A DNA stretch of 64,000 nucleotides from Phytoseiulus persimilis (GCA_037576195.1 CM075104.1:3850775-3914774), one strand, 5' to 3'. Positions 34,701-47,151 are shown, numbered from the stretch's first letter. A program made the numbers and translations. Notes: generated from the sequence alone by a model not told the origin.

Positions 34701-37700
34701 TTCACTGTCGGGCGGAAAAACAGAGCGTTGCATTCGGACCACTGCTTCCTCAGCCTCAGCGGTATCGATCTACGTCGATGATTCGAGTTCGATTCCCTCA
34801 GATATTTATCCGATTTCTCGTCATCTAAACTGGGATCACGTCGCGATAGTGTGCTGAGGAGGGAACGACAACTTACTCTTCGTAGTCCACTCAACGGTTG
34901 GGTGCGATATCCGTTCCGATTGGAGACATACCATCAATTTTCCACGCTTTTGGACAGGGAATCTCGAACTCGGGCTTCTCATACAGTGGGTCTTAAGATT
35001 GCTTGGGAAATATGGGGTATAATATGTAGCCGGAAGAGTTCGCGAGAGCTTCAGCCCAGCCGAATAACTCGCTATTCGCCGAGATAACGAGCCGGCTCCA
35101 AGAGGAACTACCATAGATCGCATGTCGAGAATGCGACATCGGAAGAATGCCAGAGCTCGTGCTCAGAGAATCTCTGGAGAGGAATTCCCGCGCTTCTGTG
35201 ACTCTCAGGCTCATCGGTGCTCCAAGATCAAGAAGATCAAGCCGACTAGCTCGTTTCACAGCGAACACGCGTACAACCGGCTGCGGAGCAATAAACGAAC
35301 AACAGGCAAAAAAAAAAACAGGGGAAACCTCCAACCTCTTTCATTCGTTTTGGTAGAACTCACTTCGCAGAAGGTCGATGCGCTCGTACATCCAAAAGTA
35401 TAGCGGGGCGATTCGTATAACAGCGTATAACGCCACTGGTCCGTTCGATATTTCCTGACATCTTCAGCGATCCTCCGATCTCGCCGGCATCTCAGCCGAT
35501 GTCTCGGACCAATTCTGCGGCCGACATGCGACCGCTGCCCATTTTCGCGCTCCGGATTGTCACGCTGAAGCCTCAACACGATACGTCGTTTTTCCTCTGT
35601 CAGCAGCCGGAAGTAGACTTGTGTCTGCGACGGCGTTGTGAATGAACGCGTCTAAGGAACAGACAATGTGTTATTCCAAGCGGAGCTCCTCGAGGAAAAT
35701 CGTCACTAAGGTTCTGGATTCCAATCGACATATCCGTTAGAAAGCACCATTCTCTCTGATGCTTCGTGGAGTGTTCAAGTTGAATTCTGTTACATACCTC
35801 CATAGCAGAAGTGACGAATCACTCGAGGTGGCCTGCCCGACCGAAGCTAATGACGTTTCCCGACAAAAGTCAGAGCAAGAGAAAGTTTTAGGCTCGGTCG
35901 TCCGGCTTAGTCTCCACAGCGCCTTGAACATTTTTCCACCTCATCCGGCTCAGCTCTAGCAATCCTGGATTATACACGATTTCGAACCGCTGAGCTTTTC
36001 AGACACATGAGGAGGGCCGGCTCCCGAATGAAGAGTGCACGAGCCGTGTGTTTGGCTCTCTTCCGAGCGTAGCATGCAGGCAACCAGGGAACGCTTCCTT
36101 TTCCAACAGCTGCATGCCGCGGTCGCAACCAAGACTGGTGCCTTGCTTGTCAGCTCTTAGGGCCGCTCTTGCTTGAGAGCATTGAGACATTTTTCTTAGA
36201 GTTGGAGCATTGATACCGAACAAAAGATCCCCTTTCAGGCGACACCGGTAGTGAATCATTCAGTAGCCAGACAGTTGCACCTGTGACTCGAGAGACCAAT
36301 TCAAACAAAAGCCTGAAGCTGGTGCGAATGGATCTGAGTTGATGTCACGGATACTTCTCCTAGTGAGGAAAGCCGATCTCATTCCAGGGGGGGCTCGGAG
36401 GCATGGAAGGTTCAGGAATGCCAGACAAGTTATATTCTGAAGGGGGACTCAGAAGCTCGGAGCAGGAGTCCAACTCGAGGAGTTTTCCATTTTTTGCGTC
36501 GAGAAGTTCGGTCGTGGCCTCCACCGAAGTTAGCGAACGATTCTGCCCAGATCAACAAGTCGCAATGTTCGCGGAGCCACAGCTCCTCGAACGCAAGGTT
36601 CGGAGCATCTCAGAAATATGGAGGAGATGCGGGGTGAGCGGGGGTATGGCGGTCCTGGTTGCATCTACAGGACCATTCCGGGGAGACCCAATGCGTGAAG
36701 AGGCTGGGCTTTCTTTGAGGGAATGCGAATGCAAAGGAGCGTTGAGATTCGAGAGCGTTTTATACACCCTGAAAGGCCTCCGGCTCGATCACGACAGTGA
36801 CGGGAGGTCTAGCGGATCCATGAAATTCGCATCACTGCCCTCCCGACTCGAATTCACTGCGATCAAATCACGTCAATTATCACGTTTCCTCTTCGGATCG
36901 TCAGAGAAAAAAGAGAGCGATTGCTGGGAAGTCTCAGATAAGCCGCCCTTGGGTTCAGCCTATGGAAAGGAATTCCTGGTTAACCCTTGCGTTCCGCGCT
37001 CGTATCCACCGAGCCGGCTCTGAGAGCCGCTGCTGTCTAGACAGATCAAAACATTTCACTCTTAGAGAACTACGAATTTTTTGAACCATTCTTTTGTATA
37101 TGGCGAGTTCCTCGAGGGAGTTGTTGCAATGGGTGAAGAAGCATACGAGATCGGAGTGTGTCCATCTAGCAGTCGAAGAGTTGTGCCTGCGACTCGAGTG
37201 ACCCACCCCAGCCGATGCCCGGCGTTACTCTGAGTTCAGGTCAGGGATATCGCTTCTAGTATCGAATCCCAATCTCATCTCTAGGGAGCTCCGTAACATC
37301 GAGGGATCCGAGAATTAGGAATCATTTATACTCCGAACTAGAAAACAAAAGTTCCAAGCGGGAGTAGAGAACTCGAGGAGGTCTCTATCAGGAGGGGATG
37401 AAATTCGGTTCGGTCGTCGCCGGAGTTCCGCCAACTATTGTTCCAGGTCTGCCCTCGTCGATTAGGATCTTGGCTCACGAGAGACCTGAGTGATAGGCTG
37501 CTCTGGCGGCCAGAATGATCCCACAGCCCGCCCACGAAATCCGAACTGGGACTTAGCCGATAAACTGTGAGTCAGCTTTGGGGAGAGAGCGGGATATCAA
37601 GTCCGTGGATCGCGTCGCCTGAGTTCTCTGACATCGGCGTTCTCTTTCACCGCGTTCGACGATGATGACTTCGACTCCCCCGAGTCGATCTCTGCAATGA

Positions 37701-40700
37701 CTACGCCCTCGGATCGATTATGGATGATTGCGAAATCCAGGGGTGGGCGAAAGCTTGTAGTGTAACCGGCAACAGTGAGGTGCCCTTTCTGTGCTCCCAC
37801 TGAATTTCCGGAGTGCCGCGCGAGGGGCTTCGACAATCGGAACAGCTCGATATTAATTTTTAGCGCATCCTGGGATCGTATGTGAGACGACGGACTCCGA
37901 AAATTATTCCGAGCTCCTCACGGGATCGGTTCAAAGACTGGGAGCGAGGCTCCATGTGCGTATGTGCACGCGAAACGTATGTTTCGATATCAGATGTATA
38001 ATTTGGAGGTCTTTTTGCTCAAGCTCACGGAGAGAGCGTTGAGCAATGAATTTGCGAAAGCTGTAGCAATAGGTTCATTGATTTCCCAGCAAGCAGTGAA
38101 GACACCGGCGGGGAGCTGAACAAGCTGAAGTTCCCCAACTTCCGAGAAGGGGAGGTCAGTTTCCCAAAGTTCGTGCTCGAGCGCTGATAGTGAGTCAAGG
38201 GCTTGATCAGAAACTGTTCCAATCTCGTGAAGTCCCTGGAGCTGTCGCTTATCTCGAAGTCACAGTCCCTCTTCGTTGTGAAAAGGGAATCCTCGATCTC
38301 TGCGGAGGGAAAGTTATGCTGAAGCAAAGAGCACAAGACTATAATGCAAGCCTCAACTTTGATCAGTTACGCCCTGGTCGCTTTGAGAGAGCTGCGCTAG
38401 AAACTTAGCAGGTCGTATCTCGTAGACAGATGGAGTTGTCACCGTTCCGGGGGCTTCTAAGTCTCAACCGTCGGAGAGAGTTGTCTCTGGAGGAATTGAA
38501 TCTTCGCCCGAGCAATGGACGCTCCCGCGGCGAGGTCAGGAATCCTGTCGCTGTACATCCGGAGGAATTTCATTCCGACTCGGAGGAAGGACGAGGTTGG
38601 CTGGCTCCCCGGTCCAGTGTTGGAGATGGAAGGGTATCCGTCGAGTTGCTTGCGTTTGATCGGCATCAGCGAGTGATTTCTGCGGAGACTCGTGTCCCAT
38701 TCCCTTTGCGGATGCTTGATCCCCTCAGCCTTCCCGCGGTCACTCGACCGGAAGCGGCACCGATTGTGAATTCGCCCAAAGAGAATGTTGGATGGTTCAG
38801 GGAGGCGCTCCTGTCTCATATTTTTCTCGGAGAGGGATCCAAAATATTCATGACTGGCTTGCGTCGGTCGCGATGAGTTCGACTTTCCAGCAGTAGAGTG
38901 ATTGTTCGGCGAGCGCTCCCCGATCCCTGGAGCTCGGCGCGAGCGCGGTGCTTCCCTGAGGGTACAAATTACAGGGAGCGAGGATCCTGGAATTCAGACC
39001 ATGTGGGAACATGGGAAAGCTCGTGAATGGACCTCCTCGAGAGTTCCTCTCTCAGAAGGCTTGAAGAATCATGGGCGAACGCCGAGATCGTGTTCGGCGC
39101 CTCGATTTCTAGGTGAACCGCTCCCTCAACGAAGGCGTCATCCCATTTGCGAATATCTCCTAGATGCCCCGGCAGCGATCCCTTGGAGACGAATTTCCTC
39201 TGACAATTATTTGGTGGCATTGTTGAAAAATAGCTGAAGTCCTGGGTGTTTGGGAGAATTCCCAGGCGATGTTCGGAATCCCACAATGCGGATGATCACG
39301 CGAGGGCGAACGAGAGCTCGCGCGCCCGGTATGCTCACTGCTAGAAGTGAGTTTTATGCGCAGCAGCTCTGCAAGACTCCTGCCCCGTTTTCCTGTTTCT
39401 CTTTGGAATGCCGAAGGCCTTGGTGCCGTGCCAGTGATAACGAGAACGATCGAATCACGCGACCGACAACAGGTCCCTTGAAGGCGCCAAACTCGATGAG
39501 ATCACTCCACTTTGTTCAATATCCGCTCAATCAATCAGCCGTTTCTTTCCCAAAAACTGCACGTTCCTGAGACAGCGTTGCTCCCTGTTCAGAGCAGAGC
39601 TAGGAGAGACTTTCATCGGTGCAGTGAGAAACGTCGATTAACTTGTTCTGGTATCCCGTATTGGAACTTGATCCCGAGTTCGAGTGTTCATCTCGACGTC
39701 CTGACAAATGATTCAAGCCATGTGATCAAGCAGGCGAACGAGCATAATGCTTTTCAACCTTTCATGAGCGCTCCCCGCGCCCACTCAGCTCATTGCGTTC
39801 CGGGGAGCCGTCCGAGAAGCAACAAATGCTTCGGTCGTTGGAAATCATGCGAAGGAAATGCCATGTATGCATAAGATGAGGATGACACGCTTGATGGAGA
39901 TTTTCTGCGGCTCTCTGGCATCGCAGGAGCCGCAGGTTAGCATTTCGAATGAAACGTCAAATGAGTCGAGACCGTTCCGCGAGCCCCCAACCCCTCGGGC
40001 CCAAAATCATGCGGGCACAAACTCCCTGTAGCCCGAAACCCCTCCCGTCGACTAGATACTCAATCAAAATCAACGAAAATTCCATGCCTGCGCGGGAGCC
40101 TCACACCACAACCATTGGGGTGCCAGAGTGCGAGTGCTTAGGCATCGTCCGTGGTCCAATCCTAGAAATGCTCCATTCATATCTCTAAATCGGAAGAATC
40201 TAAAGAGAGGAAGAACAATAGCGCGTTTAATTTGGAGAATTGAACATTTCGCAGACGCTGCAATCATCTCGTTCCGAAACTTTGGGATCCAACAGGTGAG
40301 CCCTGGTACAATGGCAAGTATATCTGAAAGATGGAATGAAAAGTGAAATCGTTTGGAGAGCGTTCGGTTCCTTCCACGCACGGATGAGACTCCAGAGTCC
40401 GTTGAGAAGGTCCGCAGACTTTCGTCAAGCCTCTAATTGAGGGAAGTGCGTTCGGGCTTGCGGGGCTGTACCGTCGAAACAACGCTCCCAGTGAAGACGC
40501 TGCCGATCCCCGGAGTTCCGGAGCACTACTTCAAGCTAGGACTGTTCTTCCTCCATACTTGGATCTCACCTCCCCGGTTCGTGATGAAATGGCGCCGGGC
40601 TCGATTGTCAGCGTGAAAAACAAGTCGGACGAAAATATCCCGCTCTATTCTCAGAGCATGACAAAGACAGCCAGTCGCGAGCTGGAATGCAAAAAGCTCA

Positions 40701-42312
40701 AGTATTCGTGCTTGGACTGCCCAGTCTCTGAGAGCGGCGACATATCTCTGGATCTCTGACCATCCCTTCTATCCAACTCTTGGCTCGTTTTCCTTTCAGT
40801 TCATTTTTCTCCCAAGGTCACAGCTCCGTATCGTATATACAGCGACCTTTTCACGACATCTGCCGAGTAAACGAAAACCGATGTCTCGTGTATTATCACA
40901 CGGTTTGCATAGGGCGTGCTCCCTCTAACGTGACAAGACCTCGTTTCGGTTCCCCAATCGGCTCCGTCCGCGAGATTTTCCAATGAGGATATGCGGACCG
41001 CGTTTCGTGCTGTGGCGCAATGAGGATGCCTCGCCAGGTCCGCTAATTGGACCATCCGCCCCCCCCTCAGATGGTTCTTCTGTCGTCCTCAAATGAAATT
41101 CGCTACGTTAGCTCCGATGCAGCAACGCGTGAACTCCGGCACACATAGGACATGGAACGGAAGGGAACAGTCTCAACTACAAAATCAGCTCTCCTCGAAA
41201 ATCCACTCCGAACAAGAATTCGGATGCTGGCCAGAAATTCCGTCATTTTATCAAATTGCTCACCCCCGAAACAACTCCCGCGAAAAGGACGTCCAGCCTC
41301 CCTTTTGTTGACGCTGAACCATGAACAAGATCTCCGGAAGAACGCGAGTGCCTCTGTTGCCGTTTCTCCGGTTTCAGACATTGTCATCAGAGAACAATAT
41401 GCTCTAGACCCAGCTCGAAACTCCATAAATCGCTCTCGAACTGATTTGAATCGATGCCGCTGACGACGAGACGCTGATCGGAACCTTTGTTACATCGCTC
41501 AAAGCTGCTCGGTGACGACTCAGGGGATGGGTTCCCCGATGTAGCCGAAGCTTTAGTTTAACCCGGGACGGGGCGGCATGTCTCCTCTCGCGGACCAACT
41601 CTAAACCGGAATCGTCTTTCCAGGGCCCGGCTCTCTTCGTTGTATGCATCTTCCAGATTCATTCATTGTCGCCGTGGCCGGGTATTAGGCGTGACGGATT
41701 GTGAACTTTCAACGATCTACCGAAACACCGCCCACCCCGACTATGATCAATAGTCAACGCCATTGATCGATACTCGCGGCGATCAGCGATAATTGGCAGT
41801 GGCAGCGTGTGACTAACAACTAGTCTCGAATTTGTGCCGGCACCGGGGCTCGAGAGAGTGGGAAGAGGATCACGGCTCGAATCCTAGATGCTGAGTTTGC
41901 CAAACTCGGGCTTAAATTGAGAGCCGGTCTCGTGAAACATGAGCTTTCGAGGACGAACGCTTCGTTATCCTCGAAAACTGGAGCTCGTTTCGGAAGTTTC
42001 GCGAGCTGGGGTGGCGTTCGAGATCTCAGGACGGTTCTCCTCAACCTGACCTGCAGGCGGAAACCAAGACCCGGACTCAAAATCGATGTCCCTCCAGACT
42101 GCTCGAAGCCAAGCATTCCTCTCCAACCTCATTTTCAGGGTCATATCCCTCTCCATGCTGTCAACATCCTGTTTCTCACTGGATTCGCGAAGTACATATA
42201 TACCCCAGAAACTTCATTCTGTAAATTTACGGAGACCATCCCCAAATCGAGAAAGATCCGTCCGTGGTACCCAGCGGATTTTAATGTTGCCAACGGTTTG
42301 TCGCGATAGGAA
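28751..42312. other. Long stretch without recognised genes
   Basis: I read through 13.5 kb without a domain, tRNA, or repeat that I can support. The longest frame is 206 codons (36403-37023 plus), close to chance expectation and without motifs. A GA repeat lies at 31458-31474. A 7-bp-stem hairpin CTCAGGC/GCCTGAG lies at 32931-32949. This could be intergenic DNA or the interior of large introns whose exons I cannot detect. Confidence 0.4.
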
Positions 42313-43323
42313 CATTTAGCGCCGACCGGACCCGGACATTTTGGCGCGAACATTTTGGCGCAGGAACTTTGGGTGCAGATTCAGGTGGAGCTCCCATGAC
42401 TTATTCAAACAATCGCGACAGTATTGTTCTGTGGCTATCGATGCTTTTTTGCGATGTATAAGATCATCAGAGTTTTCATCTATACTCCATCGTAAACGGT
42501 CTTGCGGACTCTCGAAGATGGTCTCGTAGGCCCTCGAAACGGTGTCTTAGGCTCTCGTAGGCCCTCGAAACGGTGTCGTAGGCTCTCGTAGGCACTCGTA
42601 GACTTTTCTTAGAGGCGTCGCCCATAGTTTTCTGATGACGTAAACTCAGTCCGCGCCCTGATGTACATCCATCCTCATTTCTTCAGATTCAATAACGCTC
42701 AGCTAATAAATATGTTTGATGATTCATGATTTCATCTACCGAAGTTTAAGGTCGTTGAATTGTGCTCCACCATTTCCGCTCGCGATTGAAACCATTCATA
42801 GAAGATATTGAACCACTTTGAGAGACAGCGATGTCAGTACTTTTCATGAGGGGCCATTAAGATGTGAACAGCTTTCGGGCGATCACCAATGGAAGTGGGC
42901 TGTGGGACCACGAGCCCGTCATCTAGATAGACAAGTGATGGTTGTGGACATCTTGGAATTCGTTCCGACCGAGTCCCACAGCGTGTTCTCCCAGCGTACG
43001 TCGACATTCCGATCGGGAGCCCATGCTGACATGCGTTCTTCAACCGAGAATCACTGCCGAGTCTGCATCGACGGCGCCTGTGCATTTCAGAGCGAGTAAC
43101 TCTCCGAGTGAGCGATTCGAGCGAACTTTTCCGTGCAAGTGGGAATTGGGACGATTGATGGAAACTCCGGTGGTCATATTCGTCACATGAAAGCATCGAT
43201 AGCCACTGAACAATACTGTTCCGGTGAGTCCTGGCTGCTTCATCTGAATCTGCGCCAAAATATCCTGCGCCAAAATGTCCGTTGCGCCAAGATGTTCGCG
43301 CCAAAATGTCCAGCGCCTAAATG
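42313..43323. mobile_element. DNA transposon with ~134-bp TIRs made of TTTTGGCGC repeats (MULE-like?)
   Basis: The left end (42313-42446) and the right end (43190-43323) are inverted repeats. Both start CATTTAG and carry two to four copies of a GGACATTTTGGCGC-type word, and both continue through GATTCAG and TATTGTTC to TGGCTATCGATGCTTT. The interior holds a 31-bp tandem repeat (42522-42600) and no intact transposase. A minus-strand frame starting in the right repeat reads FSGYRCFHVTNMTTG and then HLHGKVRSN, faintly like a FLYWCH finger, a domain common in MULE transposases, but its key residues are missing. No target duplication was found. The superfamily is uncertain; the inverted repeat itself is clear. 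Confidence 0.65.
42522..42600 (+). repeat. 31-bp tandem repeat, ~2.5 copies
   Basis: Units begin TCTCGTAGGCCCTCGAAACG and repeat with period 31; the last copy is partial and diverges (TAGGCACTCGTAG). It lies inside the TTTTGGCGC element. Confidence 0.7.
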
Positions 43324-43823
43324 CCCTAGACCGAGCGCCGACACCCCGGCGCGACCCGTATGGGCTCGAGCTCTGAGCCTCGCATCGACGACTGTCGGCT
43401 CTAATTTCTCGATTAGGAATGGGGAGATCAGGTGTGATCTAGCCGTAGTGTCCCTCATGCAGGAGATGAGATTTAAGAAGGAGAACAATGACGTTCCTCT
43501 TTGGGAGATCAAGGTTCTTCAAAAGAAGCCGGGCTCGGCGCATGCGCTTCCGTATGGGCACCCTCTGTCTCATCTGATAGTTGTAGACGCGAATCGGTAA
43601 AAACGCCAAGTTCGGCCCCGGGTTGAATCCTCCCACCAAGTCTAGAAGTCTCTCGTCGGCATTCCTGCAATGGTTCAGCTCCTCAGGAGGTTTGCGTGAT
43701 TCTTGGCTAGCATCCCTCCACCCTTGGATTTTGCGGAGCCAAATCGTGGGCTGTTGGGTGATTCATATGGAACTCTTCTTGAAATCGTTGTTCGTTTGTT
43801 CACACCCATCGGAAGTGCGTCTT
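43324..43823. other. Stretch without recognised features
   Basis: Spacer between the two transposons; nothing recognised. Confidence 0.4.
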
Positions 43824-44300
43824 GAACATGGTTTTCTCTGGCTTGGGGCCTGTTATCGTCATATATCTCGGAGCTCGTGCATGGAATTCGATGAATTCAG
43901 GGTTACCAACGACAGTTTGCTCGGTTTTCCACCTTGTCCGTCCCAACATTTCTTCGATGTATCTATCGCCCAAAAAAGGTCATAAGATGGAAATAATTAG
44001 AAAATGGTCGATCTCGAGGACGTGGGGTGAAAACATTCACTTGAAAGCAACTCATTTCGGAGGTATTCGAACTCATCGTGGAAAACCCTGCAGGATGCAT
44101 CCGAAAGCTGGCGCGAGAATTTCAAAACCAACCCTCTGAGCTCTGAAGCCCTCCAGATGACGGAGATGTGAGCATTCGGAGTTTCTGAATTCCGCCCGGT
44201 GCTCATCGGTCCAGAAAATCATTCATGCAATTAAGAACAAACCAAAGCGGTTTGGAGCCCGCTTACTGGACATGATGTGTTCTTTTTGGATTGGGAACCC
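43824..44300 (+). repeat. Extra arm copy of the foldback family
   Basis: Aligns in the same orientation with the right arm at 47280-47720 and inverted to the left arm at 44311-44880. Shared landmarks are TTCTCTGGCT(T/C)GGGGCCT, AATTCGATGAATTCAGGGT and CATCGGTCCAGAA. It stops where the terminal motif of the left arm begins. It is probably a remnant of a neighbouring, older copy of the element. Confidence 0.65.
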
Positions 44301-44882
44301 CACCCCATAAGAAGGCTCGGCAGTTCCTGGGCACTTTTGGCCTTGGGTCGGGGATTCGAATGAGATATGTTGTGTCGGATGGCCCATCCCAAGAGAACAC
44401 CTTCTGTTCAGTCAGCGAGCTCCTAGCTGCCTTGGTTTCTTTTATAGCATGGAACATCTTCTGGAGCGGTGAAAACCGAGCGAGACTCAAAAACTTAGAA
44501 TGCTCATATCTCCGTTATCCGAAAGGGTTAAGAGCTCATGAAGTGGGTTCCGGAAAGCTCGTGAATCCAGCTTTCCGATGCGCCCTTGAGAGTTTTTCCA
44601 CGATCAATTTGGATAAATTCAAAATGACCAACTTCGAAGTGAATGTTTCTGACCCACTCCCTGGAGGTTGACCACTTTCTAGCTTGTGTCATATTATGCT
44701 CCCCTTCAGTGCAAGCACAATGCGGTAAACAGATCGAAAAAATATCTAGGGGATCAAGGTTAAAAAACTGTCGTTGTTCACCCTGAATTCATCGAAATTT
44801 CATGCATCAACTCCAATATATTTGATGATGGAAGGCCCCGAGCCGGAGAAGATCATATTCTGAGCCGAGGAACACACGAAAT

Positions 44883-45263
44883 CAGCCACCCAGCCCCCAA
44901 AAGTTTGGTCAAATCGATCCCGGAATTACTCGCCCAGACCCCCAAAAGCATGGTTAGATTGGCCTCGGAATCATCCTTCCAGCTCTTGAAAAGTATGCTC
45001 AGACTGGTTTCGGAATCACCCCTCTAGCTTTTAAAAATATGGTCAGATTGGTCCCGGGACCACCCCTCTAGACTCGGAAAGTAATGGTCAAATCGGTCCC
45101 GGGATCACCCCTTCAGACTTGGGAAGCAATGGTCAGATTGGTCCCGGAATCACCCCTCAGAGTTGGAAAGTAATGGTCAGATTGGTCCCGGAATCACCCC
45201 TCAGAGTTGGAAAGTAATGGTCAGATTGGCCCCGGAAGCTCCTCTCCAGACTTGTAAAAAGTA
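44883..45263 (+). repeat. 45-bp minisatellite, left block part 1
   Basis: Units have the form GGTCAGATTGGTCCCGGAAT followed by CACCCCTCCAGCTTTTGAAA and AGTAT, with many variants. It is interrupted at 45264 by the LINE insertion and resumes at 45804. Confidence 0.85.
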
Positions 45264-45803
45264 AGCATACCTCTCAAGAATTGGGAAAGCTCCAACACCG
45301 ATCTGCGTCCACTGCCGATCCGGCGAAGAAGACACCGTTGATCACACCCTGCTGCACTGCGATGCCTTCGCGAGAGAGAGAGAGACCTTATTGATGCAAG
45401 TGAAACACCCAAACTCATCGAGAAAATGATGAGCGGCGAAGAGGAATGGAGAAGAATCTCCAGTTTCATCAGAAAAGTCATGTCGAAGAAGATAGCGCTA
45501 GGAAGGAGAGGATTGACCAGAGAGGGCCTCCCATGAGACATCTCAGATCCTGAAAAAATCAAAGTAAAATACATGGGAATCGATATCAAAGTAGCTCAGG
45601 GAACATAGACAACGAGCAAGGTGCGACTGTGAGGGATTCGGAAGTAATAGACAGATCGAAAATCTGGGTTCCCGGTGCCTCACAGCGGAGATATGAGGTT
45701 TTAGTGGATCCACCACACTGCCAGGGCAAAGGAATCATCCCATCCCTGGTGTCCGAAGGGATTTCCTCAGACTCCACGAGAAAAAAAAAAAAAAAAAAAA
45801 AAA
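45264..45803 (+). mobile_element. 5'-truncated LINE 3' end with poly-A and target duplication
   Basis: The insert ends in 23 A residues (45781-45803) and is flanked by copies of GACTTGTAAAAAGTA at 45249-45263 and 45804-45818. That exact variant occurs in no other minisatellite unit, so it is a true target duplication. The coding part (45265-45536) begins AYLSRIGKAPTPICVHCRSG and contains a C-x2-C-x9-H-x4-C motif (codons starting at 45304, 45313, 45343 and 45358), the C-terminal zinc-knuckle of R1/Jockey-like LINEs. A frameshift lies in the GAGAGAGAGAGA run near 45371-45384, after which the other frame continues to a TGA at 45534-45536. The 3' UTR is about 245 bases. Confidence 0.82.
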
Positions 45804-46415
45804 GACTTGTAAAAAGTATGGTCAGATCGATCCCGGAATCACCCCTCCAGCTTTTGAAAAGTATGGTCAGACTGGTTCCGGAATCACCCCGTCAGACTTG
45901 GAAAGTAATAGTCAGATTGATCTCGGAATCACCCCTCCAGACTTGGAAAAGTGTGGTCAGACTGGTTCCGGAATCACCCCGTCAGACTGGTTCCGGAATC
46001 ACCCCTTCAGACTGGTTCCGGAATCACCCCTTCAGACTGGTTCCGGAATCACCCCGTCAGACTTGGAAAGTAATAGTCAGATTAGTCTCGGAATCACCCC
46101 TCCAGCTTTTGAAAAGTATGGTCAGACTGGTTCCGGAATAACCCCTCCAGCTTTTAAGATGTATGGTCAGATCGATCCCGGAGTCACCCCTCCAGCTTTT
46201 GAAAAGTATGGTCAGACTGGTTCCGGAATAACCCCTCCAGCTTTTAAGATGTATGGTCAGATCGATCCCGGAGTCACCCCTCCAGCCTTTGAACGGCGTG
46301 GTCAGACTGGTTCCGGAATCACCCCGTCAGACTAGGGAAGTAATAGTCAGATTGGTCTCGGAATCACCCCTCCTGACTTGGAAAAGTACGGTCAGATTGG
46401 TCTCGGAATCATGCC
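45804..46415 (+). repeat. 45-bp minisatellite, left block part 2
   Basis: Continuation of the array after the LINE. Contains a local burst of shorter ~28-bp units (TCAGACTGGTTCCGGAATCA) at about 45957-46050 and a 90-bp higher-order duplication at 46117-46290. Because 45 is a multiple of 3, long frames of 15-residue repeats appear; they are not genes. Confidence 0.85.
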
Positions 46416-46616
46416 CAGCATGCCAGCTTGAGTTGGAACGACCCTGAAGTCAACAGGAGTAAATCCTCACGCGTCAGGCCCGGGAAGTCGGTTAGGTCGG
46501 TGGCCTTGATCTGTTGGAGTCGTGAGTTCCTAGTTCTCCACCCTCCGGCTATAACCCCCGCTCCGATGGTGTTCTGTAGACCGTTGCGCCGTTCCATGTA
46601 TTCAACGATCTCTTTA
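46412..46616 (-). pseudogene. Transposase-like fragment in the core of the foldback composite
   Basis: Between the two inverted minisatellite blocks the minus strand encodes about 65 residues that do not look like the repeat: YMERRNGLQNTIGAGVIAGG, then LTDFPGLTREDLLLLTSGSF and QLKLA before a stop. The pattern 'fP.L....L..l..G.yQLK.A' reminds me of the C-terminal part of some uncharacterised arthropod and cnidarian transposase-like proteins with a Cys-rich segment, but I cannot name the family. It may be what remains of the element's own transposase. Upstream the frame is fused to minisatellite sequence. Confidence 0.35.
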
Positions 46617-46961
46617 AAAGCTGGAGGGGTGATCCCGGGACCAATCTGAACATTACCTTCCAAGGCTAGAGGGGTGATTCCGGGACCAATCTGACCACAC
46701 TCCTTCAAAGCTGGAGGGGTGATTCCGGAAACAGTCTGACCATACTTTTCGAAAGCTGGAGGGGTGATTCGGGGGCCAATCTGACCATACATCTTAAAAG
46801 CTGGAGGGGTTATTCCGGAACCAGTCTGACCATACTTTTCAAAAGCTGGAGGGGTGATTCCGAGGCCAATCTGACCATTACCTTCCAAGCCTAGAGGGGT
46901 GATTCCGGGACCAATCTGACCATACTTCTTAAAAGCTGGAGGGCTGATTCCGGAACCAGTC
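46616..46961 (-). repeat. 45-bp minisatellite, right block (inverted)
   Basis: Same unit as the left block in reverse orientation (GCTGGAGGGGTGATTCCGG). Interrupted at 46962 by the SINE copy, then continues at 47152-47273. Confidence 0.85.
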
Positions 46962-47151
46962 ATTGTTTTTGGTTTTTTCCGGCTGAACCTCTCAGCCAGC
47001 CCTCAGAAGTGTCCCGGAATCACCTTTCGGTATTGCTTCAGTAACACTCCCTATCGCCTCGCAAATCCCATTGCGGGCGGTGGGCTTGGGTCTCAAGATG
47101 GTTCAGATTTAATTCTGATATAAATTGTATCCTCTTTTTACCACAGAAGAA
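46962..47151 (-). mobile_element. 5'-truncated SINE copy with 15-bp target duplication
   Basis: About 170 bases match the body of the SINE at 16738-17011 with few differences (shared words GGCTGAACCTCTCAGCCAGC and TTGCGGGCGGTGGGCTTGGG). The tRNA-like head is missing, and on the minus strand the element ends in an A-rich tail (AAAAAACCAAAAACAA). ATTCCGGAACCAGTC occurs at 46947-46961 and 47152-47166, flanking the insert; because the host is a tandem repeat, some of that identity could be pre-existing. Confidence 0.8.

Noticed and set aside
36403..37023. 206-codon plus-strand open frame
   Set aside because: Longest frame outside the known elements, but a frame this long is close to chance expectation in 64 kb at this GC, and it has no motif, signal peptide or splice context.
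41671..41695. GCCGTGGCCGGGTATTAGGC resembles a SINE A-box head
   Set aside because: No B-box follows within 30-60 bases and no body repeat or target duplication is visible.
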